Numbered from the stretch's first letter, positions 11,101-21,500 are shown. The stretch: DNA of 22,189 nucleotides from Conidiobolus incongruus B7586 (GCA_000697335.1 JNEM01008484.1:1-22189), one strand, 5' to 3'. Numbers and translations are program-made. The notes: generated by a model not told the origin, from the letters alone.

Positions 11101-11541
11101 AGAGTGTCTAGAGCTATAGTTACTAGAACGATTAGACGAAGAAGAGCTATATCTATCGTCGTCATAGTTGCGCTGTCGTTCGTCATTTCTATTACTGGAA
11201 CTAAAAGAATATTCACCTAAAGGAGAGCTGTAGTTAATACTAAAGTTATAATTATGTAAGTTTAAAAAATCGCTTTGCCCACCTCTCCTGTGTAAACTCT
11301 TTCTATGCTCATTTCTTAAAACAGCTTGTCTGGATAAACCTCCAGGATGTGAAGGAGTATCTATAACTGGAGCACGGCGATAATTGTCACGGTTATGGTC
11401 CCTAATAGATCTGAAAACTGGTTGACGTTCAGAAGATTCGCCATTTCTATCAGAGTGTCTACTAGGTGTTCTTTCCTTTCTGTCATACTCAGATGATTTA
11501 TATCTGTCGCTATCTCTGCGAGATCTTGGAGAATCAGACAT
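8110..11541 (-). CDS. PRP16: Pre-mRNA-splicing ATP-dependent RNA helicase Prp16/DHX38
   Basis: DEAH-box helicase of 1143 residues (human DHX38 1227, yeast Prp16 1071). Prp16 binds the spliceosome after branching and uses ATP to remodel it for exon ligation. Residues 1-165 are rich in Arg, Ser and Asp. A family-specific segment follows, with a DRDWY motif near 238-242 and a block at 314-396 ([39 protein letters not shown]) diagnostic of Prp16 rather than Prp2, Prp22 or Prp43. Helicase motifs: [10 protein letters not shown] 477-485, II DEAH 574-577, III SAT 606-608, [10 protein letters not shown] from 727, [10 protein letters not shown] 774-781. Winged-helix, ratchet and OB-fold regions fill about 800-1070. 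The tail TPGRR...[11 protein letters not shown] ends like human DHX38. The gene has no intron, is intact, and is transcribed away from the gene at 12048. ATG 11541 is the first in frame. Confidence 0.97.
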   Translation of the reverse strand: MSDSPRSRRDSDRYKSSEYDRKERTPSRHSDRNGESSERQPVFRSIRDHNRDNYRRAPVIDTPSHPGGLSRQAVLRNEHRKSLHRRGGQSDFLNLHNYNFSINYSSPLGEYSFSSSNRNDERQRNYDDDRYSSSSSNRSSNYSSRHSSPRSVSRIADDEWARTPQRPSTPSGSSKALVGGLSTRQQYSERMSNQNKSSQWDIITPYAPSGYRDTYDPNSVHFDKEGYEEWQQQQQQLDRDWYGMEESGAIDNEHNDFAEFSSYYQEVENKLQQKSKRQTIRQLQQNQKNDLWEMNQMNKTEAAQRKEQDTDFDETGPSVHVLVQDIKPPFLSGKQVFTKQMEAIQSVRDPTSDLAIFAKKGSRLVRESRERKEKQKATREALDMSQTTLGKMMGIKQHTELSGAEKQEKELKELEKEDEDARNNSKFSTHMQGESSGSSQFSKTLSLKEQAQFLPAFAVRDELLKVIRDNQIVVVIGETGSGKTTQLTQYLHRDGYSKFGMIACTQPRRVAAMSVAKRVSEEMECKLGEEVGYAIRFEDCTSEKTIIKYMTDGVLLRESLRSNDLDNYSAIIMDEAHERSLHTDVLMGLIKKIITRRKDLKLIVTSATMNADKFAKFFGNVPIFTIPGRTFPVDIMFSKTPCEDYVESAVKQALAIHLSRPPGDILIFMTGQEDIEITCDVIKDRLEQLDEVSPLAVLPIYSQMPAYLQAKIFQKAPDQARKCIVATNIAETSLTVDGIMYVIDTGYNKLKVYNPRIGMDALQITPISQANANQRSGRAGRTGAGTCFRLYTEQAYNYEMFPNTIPEIQRANLSNVVLLLKSLGVENLLDFDFIDPPAQDTILNSMYQLWIYGALDNNGALTPLGKKMNEFPLDPALSKLLVISEEMGCTAEILTIVSMLSVPTVFYRPKERLEESDAAREKFQVQESDHLTLLNVFEQWKKNGYRDSWCNAHFIQPKAMMKAREVRSQLMDIMKQQNMAYVTCGTNTDIVRRCICSAYFHQAAKVKGIGEYVNLRSGMPCQLHPTSALYGMGFTPDYIVYNELVMTSKEYMQCVTAIEPEWLAELGSIFFSIKRSDHGHKENRLLQSQQMKNMEDDYQRSTENLKRLRESESIPQSPRTIIATPGRRSVASTPRPKRRGFGI

Positions 11542-12047
11542 ATTAATTAATGAATACCAATATATGTATTATTTATAAAATAAAATTGAGAATAATTTGT
11601 GGTTATGTATTGATATTTTGACTTAAAATTAAACCTGCCAATTTGCACTCAATAAATATAATGCATTTATTAATATTCCATTTTTAATTTATGGGACTCG
11701 AATATTTCACTCAGTTTTTTATTATTATTGATAATACAAATTATTGAAAAAAATTGAATATCTGGTAATATTATTAATACATTGTTAAAATTAAAAACAT
11801 TCCAATTATATTATTATTATAATCTATATTCAAAAAATACCTCTTGATATCAAAAAGCTTGGTTTTAACACAATTAATTTTATTTCACCCTTACTCAATA
11901 TTTTGATCCCATAATAAATTACTCATCTTGATTAATTGATATTTGATATCAAAGTACTGTGAATTAAATTTAGGAACAATCAATTCACCGAATATAAACC
12001 AATATAAATTAAACTACTCTAGCAATCTTTAACTTTGTATTTTTAAC
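11542..12047. promoter_or_regulatory. Divergent intergenic promoter region
   Basis: These 506 bases separate the start codons of the helicase gene (leftward) and the Mpm1/HAX1-like gene (rightward), so both promoters and leaders must fit here. The sequence is AT-rich, with scattered single CCAAT or ATTGG strings and tataaa-like strings, but nothing clustered enough to assign. The last 40 bases before 12048 (ctactctagcaatctttaac) are richer in pyrimidines and C, as in a leader. Confidence 0.55.
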
Positions 12048-12713
12048 ATGAACGACAACAACAACCCTAATAACTCACAACAGCCCAAAGTAGTGAAAAA
12101 TCTACTACACAACTTATTCCACTTTAATCGATTGGACTTTACAAACCGTCCCGATTACTATATGTATTTAACAGATAATGACATGCAAGCATTAAAAAAG
12201 AATCCTTCAATCCTTGAATATGACCCAATGCCTATGATTCATTCCTTTGGCTCCAGTGTCTACGATATCTCTAACATAATCTTTAATACCATGGATAATA
12301 TGTTTCAATATACTTTTCCTCAACACTCAAAACCTCCTAACTCCGAATTTCCTACAGATTCAAAAACTTCTTCAAATAGCCCAAGATCCGAATTCATCAA
12401 GCCACCTACTAATCAATCCACTATATTAACCGATGCATTTAACAACTCTGGCGACGATGGTTTCTTAGGACCTAGATCCTTATTAGATTTCTTCACTGAT
12501 AAGGCATCGCCATTTTTTAAATTTTCTTTAGATTCCAATTTCAATAACGGTAAAGAGGACCAATTTCAGTCGGGATGGAGCTATTCATCTGTGAAAACTT
12601 ATACGGATGAGAATGGCGATATTGTCACCGAGAGGAGAACTAGAGACTTTAACGGTCATGAGGAAGTTACTATTGAGAGGTCGCAGCCTCCTCACTCTCC
12701 TTTTTCTAAATAA
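12048..12713 (+). CDS. Small Mpm1/HAX1-like protein of unknown function
   Basis: Single-exon gene for 221 residues. The N-terminus is Asn-rich (NDNNNPNNSQQ), residues 95-130 are a Ser/Pro/Thr-rich linker, and phenylalanines recur (FFTDKASPFFKFS about 148-160). The best-defined part is near the C-terminus, about 175-212: SGWSYSSVKTYTDENGDIV followed by TERRTRDFNGHEEVTIER. The pattern of an aromatic/Ser strand, 'DENGDIV', Arg/Thr, 'DFNGHEE', then alternating Thr/Glu resembles the C-terminal motif of fungal mitochondrial peculiar membrane protein 1 (Mpm1) and the HAX1/MLF-like group. This is from memory and uncertain. I see no clear signal peptide or membrane segment. ATG 12048 is the first in frame. 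The next gene starts 247 bases downstream on the same strand. Confidence 0.85.
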   Translation: MNDNNNPNNSQQPKVVKNLLHNLFHFNRLDFTNRPDYYMYLTDNDMQALKKNPSILEYDPMPMIHSFGSSVYDISNIIFNTMDNMFQYTFPQHSKPPNSEFPTDSKTSSNSPRSEFIKPPTNQSTILTDAFNNSGDDGFLGPRSLLDFFTDKASPFFKFSLDSNFNNGKEDQFQSGWSYSSVKTYTDENGDIVTERRTRDFNGHEEVTIERSQPPHSPFSK

Positions 12714-12756
12714 TTAAATTGGTTATTATATATTCTATTCATATTCAATTGACTGC

Positions 12757-12762
12757 AATAAA
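12757..12762 (+). promoter_or_regulatory. Polyadenylation signal of the 221-residue gene
   Basis: Canonical aataaa 43 bases after the stop codon, between this gene and the ATG of the next gene at 12961. A second aataaa follows near 12780. Confidence 0.45.
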
Positions 12763-12960
12763 TTTCTATAATAATATTCAAATAAATTTTCATATTTCTG
12801 AATAATTAATTTTTGTAATCAACAAAAATCCTAAGTTTCCAATCCCATAAGAATTGAATAGATTTGATTAGAACATATAATATTCATATTCCTTGAAAAA
12901 TTAAAATAATAAAAGTAAACTTGTACAATAAATACTTATTGCATATATAATATTATTAAC

Positions 12961-13486
12961 ATGGATAATTTAAACGGTAAATAAAATTTTTATTAAATAT
13001 TAATATAGTGTATATTGATGATTTAATGTAGATAGAGTTCAATTAGAATTATTAAGTGAAGCTATTGAAAAAAACCAATTCAAAGTAAAATTAATATCGC
13101 TATAGTGTTATTAAATATTGATATATATTATTTAATAGATTGAAAAATTATCTAACGAATTAGAATTATTTCAATATTACAAATCTATTACTAATAAAAT
13201 GAATGGTCAGTTTAATTATTTAAAATTAAAAAAATTAGTATTAATTCAATATTTTAGATAATCAACCCAATTGGGTCAACTTTGGTAATATGTTTTGGTC
13301 ATTAGATAAACAAACTACCCTTAATTATACCGATCAAAGTATATAATATTATGAGATATACATTGGATATTTTTTTTATTAATTCCATAATTAGGCATAA
13401 ATCAATTTCGATCTGAGTTAAAAACCACTCAAGAACAGGTTTTAAACGATCAAAAGAAATTTCAAACTTTGGCTAATTTACAATAA
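12961..13486 (+). CDS. Prefoldin-like small protein (PDRG1-like), five exons
   Basis: Found by joining small open pieces. Exons: 12961-12976, 13032-13084, 13139-13205, 13258-13338, 13395-13486 (stop TAA). Introns of 55, 54, 52 and 56 bases start GTAAAT, GTAAAA, GTCAGT and GTATAT and all end in TAG. The exons total 309 bases and keep one frame across four junctions, giving 102 residues, which is very unlikely by chance. The protein begins MDNLNDRVQLELLSEAIEKN, forms a helix to about 45, has a core NWVNFGNMFWSL at 50-61, then a second helix 70-98 (FRSELKTTQEQVLNDQKKF). Two helices around a short beta core is the beta-prefoldin layout, and 'V-FGNMF' matches PDRG1 (human 'VCFGNMF'), a subunit of the R2TP/prefoldin-like complex. 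It is shorter than human PDRG1 (133). The exon structure is firm; the family name is less so. Confidence 0.8.
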
Positions 13487-14038
13487 TTACAAATGAGCTG
13501 ATATAATAAAAAAGATAACACATTAAAGATTTATTTTGATCCAAATATTGTAATCTTTAACGTTTTAAAATTAATACTCACTAAAGTTTTATAAAAAAAT
13601 TGATTATTTATTAAATAGATTAGATAAATTTGTATAAAAGTTTTATTTAAAAATACAATGATTAATGAATAAATATACATTTAAATGAATTGTTTATATT
13701 ATAACACCCAAAATAATATGTTGTAAATCAATTCAATATATATAATAGACATAAATATGAATAAAGGATTGTATAACCAATTGATCGAAGCTAATAATGG
13801 GAGCTATTATTTAACAGTGTAAATATTTGACATTTTGAATTAAGGTTTAATGTGACTAAAATATAAGTTAATCCTGCAATAAATATTACTAATTGTAATG
13901 GAGACTATTACAGTGATTTATAAGGTAGGTAACGATTCAAAATAACGATATAAAAAGTTTGTTAGAAATGAACATGATTGTGAAATTTTTATATAGTCAA
14001 CATTAGTTATAGTTAGAAAATTAATACAATTTGATTTA
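13487..14038. other. Convergent intergenic region
   Basis: Holds the 3' ends of the prefoldin-like gene (rightward) and the SmB gene (leftward). An ATG at 13757 opens 21 codons, and a nearby stretch at 13870-13920 also looks open, but no GT...AG pair joins them in frame. Otherwise AT-rich with nothing recognisable. Confidence 0.6.
13505..13510 (+). promoter_or_regulatory. Polyadenylation signal of the prefoldin-like gene
   Basis: Canonical aataaa 19 bases after the stop codon of the five-exon gene, which supports the placement of its 3' end. Confidence 0.4.
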
Positions 14039-14761
14039 CTATCCACGGCCAGGAGGAGGAGGAGGAGGACGGAAGCCAGGGGGAGGAGGATTGAATCCAG
14101 GAGGAGGACCACCACGACCAGCAGGACCACCAGGGGCAAAGCCAGGAGGAGGACCTTGAGGAGGCATGCCTGGTGGCATAGGCATACCTGGACGGAAACC
14201 AGGGGGTGGCATGGGCATGCCAGGTCTGAATCCTGGAGGAGGCATAGGCATACCGGGACGAGGAGGAGGAACAGCGCCTGGAGCAGGTGGAGGTCCGTAA
14301 TTCATAGGAGCAGCAGCAGCAACTGGGCCGCGGGGTTGCATCATTCCTGGAGCGGGGGCACCAACACCTCTAGCAGGGCCAGAAAGGCCAGGAGCAAAAG
14401 CAGCACTAGGGGGAGCAACAGGTAAACCACGTCCCATGGGACGACCAATTCCAGGACCAGCAGCCATAGTAGCGAGTCTGGACTTAGCATCCTTAGCAGA
14501 TGGAGGAGGAGGGCCATCGACAGATATAGAGACAACCCATTCACCTCTTAAAATGACCAAACCAAGAGTTCTCTTTAAAAGCTGATCACTTTTCTTATCT
14601 TTAGATTTTACCCTACGAAATTCTTCACAGTCGCCCAAAACCAAATTCATATATTTATCAAAAGCAAGCATTTGTCCAGCGAATTCTCTCGAATCGGTTA
14701 AAGTGATTCTCAAGCGATGGTTTAACAACCCCATCATCTTACTATTTTTCGACACCGTCAT
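14039..14761 (-). CDS. SNRPB: Small nuclear ribonucleoprotein-associated protein SmB/SmN
   Basis: Core Sm protein of 240 residues, one of seven forming the ring on the Sm site of U1, U2, U4 and U5 snRNA. Sm1 spans about 14-46 (NHRLRITLTD, GQMLAFDKYMNLVLGDCEE), the linker is short and Lys-rich (51-64), and Sm2 is 65-81 (TLGLVILRGEWVVSISVDG). The start MTVSKNSKMMGLLNHRLRIT is typical of SmB, and the proline/glycine-rich tail (82-240) separates SmB from other Sm proteins. The tail has RG sites for likely arginine methylation and three 11-residue repeats (RPGMPMPPPGF) at 168-200. It ends PPPPPPGRG. The gene is intronless and its tail is by far the most G+C-rich sequence in the window. ATG 14761 is the only sensible start. 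Confidence 0.96.
   Translation of the reverse strand: MTVSKNSKMMGLLNHRLRITLTDSREFAGQMLAFDKYMNLVLGDCEEFRRVKSKDKKSDQLLKRTLGLVILRGEWVVSISVDGPPPPSAKDAKSRLATMAAGPGIGRPMGRGLPVAPPSAAFAPGLSGPARGVGAPAPGMMQPRGPVAAAAPMNYGPPPAPGAVPPPRPGMPMPPPGFRPGMPMPPPGFRPGMPMPPGMPPQGPPPGFAPGGPAGRGGPPPGFNPPPPGFRPPPPPPGRG
14162..14260 (-). repeat. Three 33-bp tandem repeats in the SmB tail
   Basis: Codes for residues 168-178, 179-189 and 190-200 of SmB, each RPGMPMPP plus PGF (the last unit ends GMP). The copies differ at synonymous positions: the ggcat(a/g)ggcat(a/g)cc core alternates. They have therefore been kept as protein repeats for some time rather than arising by a very recent duplication. Confidence 0.85.
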
Positions 14762-15920
14762 GTTGAATTATTATTTATATTATATATAAATTAAATCAGT
14801 TTAAATTCTTCAGTTATAAATTCACTACTATTGAATAAATAAAATATCAAATAAATTTAGATTTCTTATTGACTGGATAAATTTATTTTTGAATTTTATT
14901 GATTTAATTATTAATTAGAATTTCTTACAGTTGAAATTTTTTAAATAAAAATTTTATTATAATATTCATTATGGGATTCTATTTGAGTGTAATTTTTTCA
15001 TATATTTTCTTAAATCAAAAATTTATGAGAAATAAATTCAAATAATTATCAAAGTAATATTTTAACTATATCAATATTAATTAATATGATATAAATTTTA
15101 ATGATTAAATGATTTGAATCTATAAATTTTATAATAAATTTTAAACGATTATTTCAAAATAATAGATTCACAAAATCTATCTTTTTAAAATGTGTATATC
15201 TACATTTATTGTAAATTTTATAAAAATTATCTCAAAATAACAGTATATTAATTGACTTAAAAAGGAAAAGGCTATTATAAAGAGAATTTTTGGAAAGTAA
15301 ATTAGAGATTTAACTATAAAAATCAATAATATTTAGATAGAATATAATTAACGATAATCTTGTAAAAAATAGCCATAATTGAAATTTGAACACTCACTGG
15401 GAATTAAATTTAAGTAATCCAGGTTACAGCGGATATCTTCAGTATTATAATATTTAATTAAAATAAACACTGTAAATTACTTGATTATTCCTGAATTTAA
15501 AAATCAATCATTTATCATTTTAAATAGTAAGGCTATTGTTAATAACTGAGTTAATTTTTTTAAATCAATTCATAGAATTGAATTGAGAAAAAATATAGTA
15601 AATATCCTTAATCATAATACAAAATAATTGATAACATTGCAAATGATTATAATTTTATTATCTTTTGATTTTATATAATTAAATAGTATGAGGTTGCTTC
15701 AATATATAAAAAGATAACAGTTTCCAATCAGATTTTCAAATTGAAATATTAAATAAATTTAATATTTTTGATTTAAATTGATTTTTAAAATGATATATTA
15801 TCACAAGTATATTAATCATTTTTCAATATTTAAAATATAGCAAATAATTAATTTTTTTAATTTAACAAAATATTAAAAGCACAAATTATAATATTAAATA
15901 AAACATTTTTAAAATACTAT
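14762..15920. other. AT-rich intergenic region upstream of SmB and downstream of the antiporter
   Basis: About 1.16 kb with no supported gene on either strand. The right end of the SmB leader has a TATA-like tract (tatattatatataaatt at 14776-14792) 15-30 bases from the ATG. A minus-strand aataaa equivalent (tttatt at 15654-15659) may serve the antiporter gene but is 260 bases past its stop. Confidence 0.6.
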
Positions 15921-18536
15921 TTACCTAGTAGTGGTAGAACTGACAGCTCGATTGCCCTGAACGACGAAAACACTGGCAGGGGTTGTCGAAATGAGGATAT
16001 ATTCGGCCAAATCGCCTAAGACTTTGCGACGTTCGGGATCAATGCCCTGGTTCTTGAGATCGGTTAAAGGGGAGATAAGATTATTGCGTCTACCGACGAC
16101 AATCAAATCCTTCTTGTGAAGGGATTTCACTTCTTGGTCAACCGTCGTTCTATAGGCAGTGTCAATTTCGAGGTATTGGAGACGTGAGCTATTATTTTGT
16201 TCAGGGCTGGATCTAGCAGCACCGAAGTAATAATCCAATAGGGCTTCATCCTGTTGCTGAGATTGGAGCTGGAATGAAGCAGATTGGTTGGGATAGAAAG
16301 TGGTTTGGGGTGAAGGGTTACTGGATTGAGTAGAGATTCCTACTGAGCTTGAAGTAGGACCATCGATTGGAAGCTTGGGCTGAGATCCAGAAGGCAAGAT
16401 GGATGTATCTTTGAAACGAATAATCTTGATATTAACACCGGTGTAGTTGGCGAGAGCAATCACGAATTCGAGAGCAGCACGGTCGTCAGAACCTCCAAAA
16501 AAGAAGGTGACGATGTGTTGATTATGTCCAGGTGTAACAATGTCAGAGGAGCTTGATCCAGGGTTAGAATTTTGGTTACTAACACCAAATCCTCGGTCAA
16601 CTAAAACACCGACACAGTTGGGAAATGAGCGATATAAATCTCTAACAAATTCAGCATGAAGCGCGGAAGTATGTGGCTTAACAGCAGCGCCAAACATTTG
16701 TTCTAATGGTGATGATATGTTATCAATTAAAGCACCACTTCCATTCCAAGCAACCATCACAAAGTCAGCATTCAAGTCAGAAGAAGTATTGGCAATCGTA
16801 TCAGCAAATTCAGTTTGCTTACAAATCTTCATGATTGTTTTAACACCAATGGATGTCAATTGAACAAAAGTACGGAATACATTCATAACAGGATCAAGAG
16901 TTATTGTTTCGGTAGCTTCAGAAAGCTGCAAGATATTGGAATCACGACCAGTGTATTCAATTAATCTTAAAGCATATACATACAACTTACGGAAAGGAGA
17001 AATGGATCCACTAGGAGGCTGATCGGGAGGGGCTTGATTGGAAGCACCTTGCAATAATTGGACAAGGGTCATAAGAGCAGGGACATGCTCCATACGATTC
17101 AAAGCAACCATAACTTTAAAGAATCCTTCAGTTGATTTAGGTTCTTTAGATCCAACGATTCCTTCAGCGTCTTCGGGATGTTCAACATGATTATAATAAG
17201 AAGGAGGATAAATCAAGTTGACGAGAGGGGTAGTAATGAAAGTAGTCACCAAAGCCATAATAACCATGATAGCAAATACCTTTTTACTAATGACACCAGC
17301 ATCATAACCCAAGTTCAGTACGATCAATTCTACTAGACCCTTACAGTTCATTAAAATACCAACAGCAAAGGATTCTCTCCAGTTCAATTTAGAAACACGA
17401 GCAGCTAAAGTACACCCAATAATTTTACCGGCACAAGCAGCCAAAATTACCAAAAACACCATACCCCAAGATGTACCATCGGACAAGGAGTTGATTTCTG
17501 TTTTCAATCCGGAGAGAGTGAAATATAATGGTAAAAATAAAACAGTAATCAAATCTTCAATTTTTTCAATGATGTGTACAGCAAACCCACCTTCGTGAGG
17601 CATAATGATACCAGCTAAGAAGGCTCCAAAAATAGCGTGAATACCAATAACATCCGTAATCCATGCAGAAATAAGGAGAACCATAAAAGCAAGGAAAATA
17701 GCACCTTGAGAAGGGTTGCCATCTAAAGCACCAATTTTACGAAGAGTATAAACTAAGAAAGGTCTTACTAAAAAGAATAAAACAAGGGCCAATCCACAAC
17801 CCATTAAAAATACATACAAAGCAGTAAGACCACTTCCAGCATTAATTAAGGAGATAACAAGGGCTAAGAAGCACCAAGATGTAGCATCATCTACAGCAGC
17901 AGCAGAGATAGTGACAGTACCGACAGTTGTGTGCAAAAGATTCAATTCAGTTAAAATACGAGCTAAAACTGGAAAGGCCTAGATTCAAAAAAAATTAGCA
18001 TTAATAGTGATAATCGATGGATTGTAAAAACTTACTGTGATCGACATCGCAACACCCAAAAAGAGTAAGTAAATGCCAAACGATGTCTTATTGGAAGAAT
18101 CTTCAACCAACTTGAATAAACCATATGATACAGCAGCACCAAGTCCGAATGGCAAAGCCATCCCACTCAGAGAGATACCGAAACATTTCTTAAAATTTTT
18201 TCTCATCATTCTGGGGTCTAATTCTAATCCGACAACGAATAAAAATAATACCAGTCCAAAATTGGATACAAGGTTAAGGAAAGGTAGAGAATTTTTGGGA
18301 AATACATTCACTTTGAAAGCAGGGATACGGCTCAGAGCAGTAGGACCCAGTAGAATACCACCAATAATTTCTGCAATAACAGCAGGCTGTTTTAGTGGAG
18401 ATAATATGAGCTTGATCAACCGACACATCACAATAATAATAGCTAATTGTAGAATAAAAGTAGTGATAGGAGCTTCTGTAGTGAACACGAAGGGATTCCT
18501 TCCGTTGAGAAACCCTCCTTCAATCGTATTTGTCAT
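15921..18536 (-). CDS. CHX/Kha1-type K+/H+ antiporter (CPA2 family), two exons
   Basis: Exon 1 is 18536-18036 and exon 2 is 17978-15921, with a 57-base phase-0 intron (GTAAGT...TCTAG) at 17979-18035. The intron cuts inside the conserved SIT|AFPVLARIL motif. The joined protein has 852 residues (yeast Kha1 873). About 12 membrane segments lie in the first ~430 residues, with QPAVIAEIIGGILLGP 50-65, FLFVVGLELD 98-107, SAAAVDDATSW 192-202 (D197, D198 at the expected ion-binding site), PLYFTLSGLKTE 317-328 and MNCKGLVELIVLNLG 377-391. The cytosolic half has the paired nucleotide-binding-like folds of CHX proteins: FFFGGSDDRAALEFV 659-673 and DLIVVGRR 791-798, separated by a Ser/Gln-rich linker (about 700-750). 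It should exchange K+ for H+ across an internal membrane (Golgi in yeast). The start at 18536 is the first ATG; the upstream codons to 18566 contain no ATG. Confidence 0.93.
17979..18035 (-). other. Spliceosomal intron of the antiporter gene
   Basis: 57 bases with donor GTAAGT, acceptor tctag and a branch-like gctaat about 17-20 bases before the acceptor, followed by a T tract. Removing it restores the family-conserved SITAFPVLARIL sequence exactly, which independently confirms the splice sites. Size and TAG end match the four introns at 12977-13394. Confidence 0.95.
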
Positions 18537-21500
18537 TATAAAAATATAAGAAAATGAAAATGACAAGAATAATGTTTGAATTTAGGGTATGATTTATATT
18601 TATATCATCAATAGGTTAAAAATTGATCATAAATCTAATTATCCATAATTCCAAAAACCCCTTAACCGATATCTTAAATCTACCAATGAAAAAATATTTA
18701 TAAAATGCAATTGTTTAGATTTCTCCCTTGTAAATTTTGACAAATAAATTGAATTTTACAAATATCACATTCTTTCATATACCCCTCTTTATAATAGAAT
18801 ATATGCTAATACTATTTGTTTATACATATGATCAAATAGTGATAAATTTTTAACTAAGAATATTCTCTAACCATACCCACAAAGATTTAAAACAGTTAAC
18901 ACCTTAAAATGCAAATAGGGACTTAGGTAACACAAAACTATCTCAAATTTGTTGCAAGATTATGATGGATCAACCTAGAATTTTAAAAATTTCCCAAGAA
19001 AACAAGTTTAATAATCGTAGATTATTAAACCTGTATTACACAGAAGCATTTAATCTATCATCATTCAACTTTATCCTGAACAACACATTAAAGCATTGAT
19101 CTATAGCTATATTTAGTACTTTACCTCATAATTTCTGATTAATTTTTGGTCTGAAATAGTAATATTTTAACATTTTTATTAATCAACGGAGAAAAAATGA
19201 AATATTTTGAATAGCTCAATAAGAACTAATTAAAAGTAATATTGCTAGCATCATTAATGGATATTCAAGTCATGATCTAATTTTTAATAAAAAGGTCAAA
19301 AATGACACACGATCATAGTTTGCCAAATGGAGGAATTCAGGAATTGCCATTTAGTATAATTTTTTAAAATACTCCAAATTTTTGATAACAATGTTCCAAC
19401 TCCTCACAATCGCTTACCAATTTTTTCTCAATCTCCTGGAAAATTTATAAAACTATATATCCAGAGCGTATAGCTAATGTGAATGTTTTCTTTAGAACAT
19501 ATTTACAAGTCAATAATATCCAATTTTACCGAATATTTATGAATAACCTATAATTTTCCTCCATTTTCAATATTTATTCAATCAAAATATTTTATGATGA
19601 ACAATTTAAGATGTTTTTTAATAAATATAATAAATAATAAATAATATCGCATATTGAGTTAATCTAATATTTTATTATAAATAAATTGGATTATAAGAAA
19701 ATTCCAACAATAAAAATGATTTTTTCATTAACTTGAAATAGTTAAAGAAATTTCTGAATATCCTTAATATCTCCAAAAAATTGTTAGAACTAATTAATTT
19801 TAATACTATTTTAAAGTACCCAAGATCTATGTCCCAATTTGGTAAATTTCAAGCTTTAAATATGTTCCATTTTACTCTTTATTAGGTAGAATCCTTGTTC
19901 TTTATAATTTAAAGGAATATAATCTTTCAAAAGTAATTAAAGAAAATTAATAATATTTTAATAATTTTATTTAATAAAAAATGATGCAATCTCCTTAACA
20001 AATTAGGTGATTTCATAAATTTTTATTTAATTATATGATGATTAAATTCATGAATAAGATTTTTATTAACCCTGATTAAATAATAATATCAAATGAATAA
20101 AAATTCCAAATTCAGTAACATATCCAAAGTAATAACCCCTTCTTTTATAAGTTCTAGAAATTGAAATGATGTTTTAAATATTGGCGTAATTTTAAATCAT
20201 TTTTAATTAGCTTTTGACCTTTTTTCAAAGCTTATTCACCTTAAGGTTATTTTCAATTTTTGGATTTGATTTGAATTGAAGATTTTATAAATTTAGTGTA
20301 TCTAATAATCATTACAATTTTCTTAAATACTTCAATTTATATTAATCATTATTCATGAGATAATATGTGCAAAAATGAGTTCATATTATGTTGATTGTAC
20401 TTGATTTAATCAATATAAAATTATTTATTAATTGTACTATCATATGATCAACTATTCTTAGCAAATTATCCGAATTGTAAAGCCTAAATAATTATATTAT
20501 TTAATTACTAGTTAATCGACATTATAACTAACAAGTTTTTAATTTCATGCAAATTATAAAAATTATAAGAATTGCATTATTATTGATTTAAACGTAAGAT
20601 TCATATAATTCCGCAATATTGACAAGTGTATTTAATTCAATAAAACTAATTTGTACTTGTTATTAATTAAACTACTAAATTTATTATGTTTTATTTATTC
20701 GGGTTTTTAATTTCGAATAAAATCGATGAAAGAGATAGAATAAATATTATAATTGTAAGAATAATTCAAACGACATCGGATATTCAGTTTATATTACATC
20801 AAATTAAAATTTGAAGTCAGATTAATTATCTGTAGTTATCAAGTTCATCGATATCCCAAGAAAATTTAATATTATACTACTTATTTTCTTGAAATATAGT
20901 AATTCCCACATTCTTTGAATCTATACTATATGTTCTATCGATTCCCTAATATTTATGCTATTAGTCAGCATTTTAATGCTCATTGATTATCAAAACAACT
21001 CGAAATTATACTGATTATTTACTAAATTCAAAACTAATATATTAGATGATTTATTCCAAATTAAAATGAAATCCGATATAGTTTGTAAATATGCCTTAAT
21101 TTAAATTAAAAATGTTTAATTCTGATCATCATATCTATTAATTGAAAAAATTAATCCCCCATATTTTGATTATAAATTATACCCGGTTTACCTACTTTAT
21201 TTTTGACTCTTGCTGTTTTAATATACTCCACTTATTCAGAAATATAGTTGATTTTCACAACCTTTTTTGGAATCTTCAAAAAAATCATTCTGCAGTAATA
21301 TTCACAAAATATAATCTTTAAATTATTTTATATTCATAAGAATTGTTTGAGTTTAAATTTATTTTCACTGCATTTTCAAATAATAGCTTTAAATTCATTG
21401 CTAAACAATATTGCCAATTTAAATATGTATAATGAATGAAAAGGTATTTTTCAAATATAAATAATCAAGGGTTAAAAAGCTATTAATAAACATATTTAAT

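Noticed and set aside
13757-13920. Two short open pieces (21 and 17 codons) suggesting a tiny two-exon gene
   Set aside because: No GT...AG pair joins them in frame; the only plausible intron leads straight to a stop codon.
14156-14544. Plus-strand and other-frame open frames over the SmB tail
   Set aside because: Shadows of the G+C-rich proline/glycine codons of SmB, whose Sm domains and tail fix the real frame.
18537-18566. Ten extra N-terminal codons for the antiporter
   Set aside because: They would start at TTG. The ATG at 18536 is the first methionine codon and gives the expected N-terminus for the family.
18962-19099. ATG frame of 45 codons upstream of the antiporter
   Set aside because: Open length is within what chance gives across this much sequence, with no conserved motif, no partner exon and a hairpin inside it.
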